From assembly GCA_030762175.1 (NCBI GenBank), contig CM060841.1:5963501-6027500 (forward strand): a stretch of 64,000 nucleotides of DNA, written 5' to 3'. The DNA is from Metallyticus violacea. Taxonomy: Eukaryota; Arthropoda; Insecta; Mantodea; Metallyticidae. A program made the position numbers and the translations under genes. This document shows positions 59,150-64,000 of this stretch, one piece after another. How positions within the stretch are numbered: position 1 is the first letter of the stretch; the number at the start of each line of letters is the position of its first letter. The notes under the pieces are model-generated. The model ran no database searches. It saw only the letters and a program-made list of their open reading frames with translations, and was not told where the DNA came from.

Positions 59150-60250
59150 AGTTACGTTTGCTAATACATTATTCTGCCTCGTAGGTAGATAGTGTCAATC
59201 TCAACATATGTGCATAAAATTATTAAGGTAGAAAACCAAGCTAATACTACGAAACAAATTATTTCGTTAATTCTATGTAAAGTGTAACATTCCGTTATAT
59301 TTTACATTTCGCATTGTATAACATTGAAACAATGCGCCAGGAATCCAGTTTTATTACTAAAAATAACACTATTCAGTATTAATTTAGAAATGTAACAAAT
59401 GTCCGCAATTATTATTAATAAACTAATTAAAATGCAACATTTCTTAGATTATCAGTTCCCTAATATTTAATTTTTTTAGAAAACTTATTAAATGTTTAGA
59501 CACATCACTAACAAAATAACTATAATTAATAAAGATATGCATTGATATAAATATTATCTGTAATTAAAAGTCAAATTAGACCAAACTTTAAAATTATGTT
59601 CCTTTATTTTATTCTACTTTCATCTTACTAAAACAGTGAACAAGGGGAAAAAAATGTTTATATTTCTCGATTTAAGTTTTCAGCGAATTCTCTAGAATAA
59701 TTTGACACATGTATAGTATTTCACAACTAGTTTCACGCACGGTGCCACGCCTTTAGAAAACTCGCTCACAAAGATATGTAGAAATTATTAAAGTATAAAT
59801 ACAAGCAAATTAGTTAGCTAATACTATTTTGACTGTTTTACATTTTGCATTTCAAAAACTTTAGTTTAAAATTTGCATTGTATATCATTTAAACCAAGGG
59901 TCAGTAATTTAAAGAAACCTATTAAAACAATTTGATTGTATTACTCAAAATGCAGAATAAATTCAAATATTTACACTTATGAATAATAAAAAGGGGGTTA
60001 AAAATAAATATTTAATAATTGTCGGCTTCCTAATATTTCAAATTTTCAAGAATTTTAAGAAGAAATTTGGTATAAGATTAACGAAATAAACAATAATATG
60101 AAACACATATATTGCTGTAAATATATAATTAAAAGTCAATACAGACCAAACTTCAAGAATTGTATTTTTAACATTTTGTGCTGAATGAATGTAGTGGCTA
60201 TTGAGGTTGTACCCATGTAAAACTTTTTGAAGTTGTTTACAAATCTTCAT
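59150..60250. repeat. Diverged tandem duplication, period about 565 bp
   Basis: TAATTAAAAGTCAAATTAGA (then CCAAACTTTA) near 59560 is matched by TAATTAAAAGTCAATACAGA (then CCAAACTTCA) near 60127. CCTAATATTTAATTTTT near 59459 pairs with CCTAATATTTCAAATTTTC near 60029. GCATTGTATAACATTGAAAC near 59313 pairs with GCATTGTATATCATTTAAAC near 59876. The same order and spacing indicate two copies of one ~565-bp unit. Confidence 0.6.
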
Positions 60251-60296
60251 CCATCCTACACACTGGGTACCGAAAAATGGTGATGAAAAAATATGT

Positions 60297-60594
60297 TTTT
60301 TTTTTTTGATAGATTTATTTATGGACGCTCTTTAACATCTCAGGTCATCAACGTCCCATTCAACTCAGGGCGTGAAACGGCCGACAAATTTTGCTCAGAG
60401 GCCTCTCTTTCAGGCTTGAGGTTCTTTTTCGTGCTGTAAATGTACGACACGGGACCCACGGCTTTACTTCCCTTCCGAAGGAAGCCATACTTAGGATTTT
60501 TACGCCTGAAAAAAGCCTCGATCCTGGCCGGGTTCGAACCCGCGTTTTGGGCGTAGGAGGCAAGTATGGTAACCACTACACCACCTGGACCGAC
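60297..60594 (-). repeat. SINE-A copy with perfect 13-bp target duplication
   Basis: Complete minus-strand copy with poly(T) and head GGTCCAGGTGGTGTAGTGGT (minus strand), B box GGTTCGAACCC. The flanking repeat TGAAAAAATATGT lies at 60284-60296 and 60595-60607. The frames at 60340-60597 lie within it. Confidence 0.95.
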
Positions 60595-60650
60595 TGAAAA
60601 AATATGTATGAATATACATACATAACATACATATGCTTACCTTTGGGGTG

Positions 60651-60950
60651 ACCGCCACGGGTGGCCGAGGTCGTTAAGGCACGGACTCGTAAGCGGGAGG
60701 TCTTCGGTTCGAATCCCGCCAGGACCGTCCTCCCTGACTGGGGTTTTTTCCAGGTTTTCCTCAGTCTTCATAACTGGCAAATGCCGGGGAGGTACCTAAA
60801 CTTAGGCCTGGAACGCTTCCTTCCTTAAAAGAAACAAAATCCTTTCCCAATTTATCATTTCATCTCATGTATCATCAGTGTCCACCGCCTGTGGTGCCTC
60901 AGTAGTAAAAGCGGGCGTTAAACACTACTCAAAAAAAAAAAAAAAAAAAA
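60651..60950 (+). repeat. SINE-B copy, complete
   Basis: Head ACCGCCACGGGTGGCCGAGG then TCGTTAAGGC, B box GGTTCGAATCCC, body and a ~20-nt poly(A). CTTTGGGGT (60641-60649) and CTCTGGGGT (60951-60959) flank it as a near-perfect target duplication. It lies 56 bp from the preceding SINE-A. Confidence 0.93.
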
Positions 60951-60984
60951 CTCTGGGGTAAATTATTCATCGAGTTCATTAACA

Positions 60985-61175
60985 TGCAAAATTGCACCAT
61001 TAGGAAAATTTAAAATCACTCTAGCGGCCGCAATTTTTTTTCCTCAACGACATTCGGTATGTGCCATTGAAATAAAAATAGGAAAATTACAGAAATGAAA
61101 CTATTAGATGGGAGGGGAGAGATTTACCTGAAACTCAAAATTTAAAAATCGCTCTAACAGCGTTTGTAACGAACA
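60985..61175 (+). repeat. R1 repeat array, third locus
   Basis: AAAATCACTCTAGCGGCCGC near 61010 and TAAAAATCGCTCTAACAGC near 61143 are ~133 bp apart, with ACATTCGGTATGTGCCATT between. Same order of segments as at 46.5 and 55.1 kb. Confidence 0.65.
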
Positions 61176-63499
61176 AATTATAGATTAAGAAATACATCGA
61201 ATTATTTTTATGTCTGAAAAACAGTAACGATTTTGAAATTGAAATTTTTAATTCAATGGTGTCACTATATAATGTTCTACCTGCCTCAACGTTTTTGTTT
61301 TGTCTAATAAATTTGAGCATTGAGGTGTTATAATAACATTTTAAAAAATAAGTTTGCTAATCATCAAATTTGACTAATTTTGCAAATATACATATATATA
61401 TTGAATAAAAGTGAAAAATAAATGGAAATTAATTTGTTTTCGAATATGAGAAAATGGTTTCCGATCTTAATATTTAAATTTCAGGACACTTTATTTTGGT
61501 TTTAATGCTAATTGAGTTTAAATATTGGATATTTATTAGGTTAATAATTAATTAGTAATGCATAATCTATCATTCTGAGGTGTACCAATACCTACATCAC
61601 GTTATATTATTTTATCAGTGAACGTTAGCGTTACTTGTTTTTATTACAATAAAATTTAAATGAAATTTCAAAACCACGAAATCGTTGTCTATTATTAATC
61701 GAATGAGAACTGAAATGGATTAAACGTTCGATTGTGTATTAAAAACTGTTTCCTATCGCTTATTATATTGTGTTTATGTTATAAAGAAATAGTACTGTAA
61801 AATAACTGTCGCTTTACGTGAAAGAATTTGTGGTTTTGGGTGGATAATATAATTCATATGTTTAATGTTATAAATTGCAGTTTAAAAAGGGGGGGGGGAT
61901 TGTTGATACTTTGTTGCATGTGGTAAGATTTAATTAAAAAAGTGTATATGTTTGAATGCAAGTTTTTCGTGATATGTGTGTGAGAATTGCGTTTATATGT
62001 AAGAGCGCTCTTTAATAACCTTCACAAACAGTAAATTAAATTCCTTAAATTCCTCACTACAAAGAATAGGGATGCGAAAAACAATCAACTTTGTGCTTAT
62101 TTTATAGATAACGTAATATGTAACTTCTCTGCTCTAGCACCCTGTAATACATTCGCAAATTCGACTTTCTGAGGCATTCGCTTAGTTTACGCAACTCCTG
62201 CTTGATGTATTTTTATCTATATTCCCTTTTCATCTAATAACTATGTTATTTAACATTTTTAACGTCCTTTGATTTTTACGGCCATATCGACGATGAACAA
62301 TTTTTAATGAACAGTGTAGCGGAAATTTTGACGACCCAGACGTCGTAGACGTTGACGTGACTAACACCACTGTAATATGCTCGGCTAGTTCAGGGTTTGA
62401 TAATAGAGATGGATTTTTCAGATTGAAACTTCTGTCTGGGGTGAAAGGAGTGTGATTTTAAGTATAACAAAATCGCCACGGATAGAAATCTACGGCATTT
62501 ATTAGTGTTTTGTTATTACCACACAACAATACACTTTTCTGATTACGATTTGCTTTAAGAATATTATTAGATACAGACTGAATACGAGACAGACGTGTTA
62601 TAATTTATATTTCTTTCCCGAAAACTGTGCTTTTTGTCCTATTGTAACTCGTATACTATTTTCCTACATGGATATTAATTCAAACTCGCAATTCCTATCA
62701 TTCACCGCAAATAATAATTTTGTAAGTTATTCCGCGGAATATTAATCGCCACTTATTTACGTAATGTTAAAATACTGCTTCTGTATACGGAGTAAGAATC
62801 ACGATTTCTGCTAATGGAATTTAAAACACGATTTCTCTCGACGGAATCCAACGCATAACTAAACATTCTGAGATATAAACCGTCACTTATTACAATAGGA
62901 TTGTAACAATATTATTATATTACAACGCTATATTTTCAATATACGTATACTAAGCTAATGAAGTTAATTTCTATTTAGTCGCAATAATGCTGTCTGTCTC
63001 GTGTTTCATTCTTGGTACACATTGTTAATGTTGTTACGCTTGCCATTGGTTGATTCACTTAATATTACACTTTTCTTATCTGTAGTTTTAATCTTTTCAT
63101 ATTCTTGGCTATGTATGTGTTCCTTTGAACCATTACAATTTTATATTATTGAGTATTGTCATAAAGGTTAACAAACAAACATTAAGATATACATTGTAAT
63201 AACCCTTATCTGATACATAAAATCTATACAAATGAGCTTACAAGATTTATACGATTTAAAACGTATTGCCAACGACTATTTGTTACTTGCGTTGAAAATT
63301 AAAGCCCTTACCTAACATTAAAACATGTGTATGTGAACTTGTTAAATTTCTATGATTAAAAACATATTATCAATGAATGTTTGGAGCTTTAAATCAGAAT
63401 TTGTAGCATTTATCTTAAGTAATACCATACGCAAATGGATTTTTTAAATTAACATAATTAAATAGCTATTACTATTAAATGTTTATGGTTTTATTTTGA
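61176..63499. other. A+T-rich sequence, no gene
   Basis: GTAAGAGCGCTCTTTAATAA at 61999-62018 and ATTCGCTTAGTTTACGCAAC near 62176 are the partners of the motifs at 46.82 and 47.45 kb. A G run lies near 61890. No open frame of note. Confidence 0.45.
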
Positions 63500-63781
63500 A
63501 TGAATGAATAGTGTTTAACGCCCGTTTTTGCTACAGAGGCACCACAGGCGATGGACACTGATGATACCTGAGATGAAATGATAAATTGGGAAAGGATTTA
63601 TTTTTAAGGAAGGAATCGTTCCAGGCCTAAGTTTAGGGTACCTCCCCGGCATGTGCCATTTATGAGGACTGAGGTAAACCTGGAAAAAACCTCAGTCAGG
63701 AAGGACGGTCCTGGCGGTATTCGAACCCAGACCTCCCGCTCACGAGTCCGAGATTTAACGACCTCGGCCACCCGTGGCGGT
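63500..63781 (-). repeat. SINE-B copy
   Basis: Minus-strand copy with (ATTC)-type tail rather than poly(A). Tail end GTGTTTAACGCCCGTTTTTG and head CCACCCGTGGCGG are as read on the plus strand. A target duplication GTTTTATTTTGA (63488-63499) against GTTTTATCTTGA (63782-63793) flanks it, with one mismatch. The B box is altered (GGTATTCGAACCC on the plus strand). Confidence 0.92.
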
Positions 63782-63793
63782 GTTTTATCTTGA

Positions 63794-64000
63794 GCATTAT
63801 ATCCTCTACCATATATAAACTATTGCAAATGAACTTATTCAATTACTTTAATTAAAAAGTATCAACGAATGTTTTGCATTTATTGCTACGAAATATTAGC
63901 TTTTAAATGTGGGATGAATATATAAACAATATATAACTTTTAAATGTTTATTTTATTAAAATGTGTGTTTATTTGAATTTAATATTAGTAAAAAAGTTTG
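63794..64000. other. A+T-rich sequence, no feature seen
   Basis: Nothing could be supported. Confidence 0.5.

Noticed and set aside
1..64000. CRISPR array, bacterial operons or ribosome binding sites
   Set aside because: No regularly spaced direct repeats with unique spacers and no prokaryotic gene organisation. All the repeats are eukaryotic transposons or satellites.

Overview
This window looks like gene-poor nuclear DNA from an arthropod, most likely an insect. It is strongly A+T-rich and has long stretches with no open frame. It carries dispersed tRNA-derived SINEs, degenerate Tc1/mariner, pogo and Kolobok/Mutator-like transposon remains, 3' ends of LINEs, and microsatellites. The species cannot be named from sequence alone. 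I found no intact host protein-coding gene, no true tRNA or rRNA gene and no CRISPR array. Nearly all long ORFs lie inside repeats or are chance frames.

Retroposons are the main recognisable content. SINE-A (tRNA-like head with a CTCCTAA anticodon loop, about 300 bp) is present as eleven copies, one of them split in two, plus a solitary head. SINE-B (about 280 bp, ending in GGGCGTTAAACAC) has six copies. SINE-C has two copies and shares an internal core with SINE-A. SINE-D has four copies (about 330-460 bp). Further tRNA-like pieces lie near 34.0 and 44.3 kb, and a 56-bp mini-insert at 22.4 kb has perfect flanking repeats. LINE reverse-transcriptase 3' fragments lie at 36.7, 43.5-44.1 and 49.2-49.5 kb, all on the minus strand.

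DNA transposons: a Tc1/mariner family with DD41D spacing (called M1 here) at 2.3, 7.8, 21.7 and 52.5 kb; a DD34D mariner (M2) at 16.2, 18.7, 52.3 and 56.7 kb, the last being near full length; another mariner-like element (M3) at 39.6 kb; an unclassified TIR element (M5) at 38.9 kb; a mariner catalytic fragment (M4) at 14.5 kb; a pogo/Tigger relic at 34.9-35.7 kb; and a Kolobok/Mutator-like fragment at 28.3 kb. All coding pieces are broken.

Several islands of higher G+C, apparently single-copy sequence interrupt the A+T-rich background (1.2, 4.1, 13.1, 17.8-18.2, 19.9, 24.6, 27.0, 28.9, 33.2, 38.0, 45.1, 54.4 and 59.0 kb). Some contain plausible regulatory motifs: RFX X-boxes at 38.07, 54.43 and 58.97 kb, and a GC box, inverted CCAAT and splice-donor-like GTAAGT near 59.0 kb. 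The best reading is an intergenic or intronic region with embedded regulatory elements, heavily colonised by transposons. No new multi-gene system is visible. The most noteworthy items are the nested inverted SINE pair at 9.4-10.0 kb, the SINE-in-transposon at 52.5-53.4 kb, the dispersed ~135-bp repeat family, the X-box islands and the SINE core shared between families.
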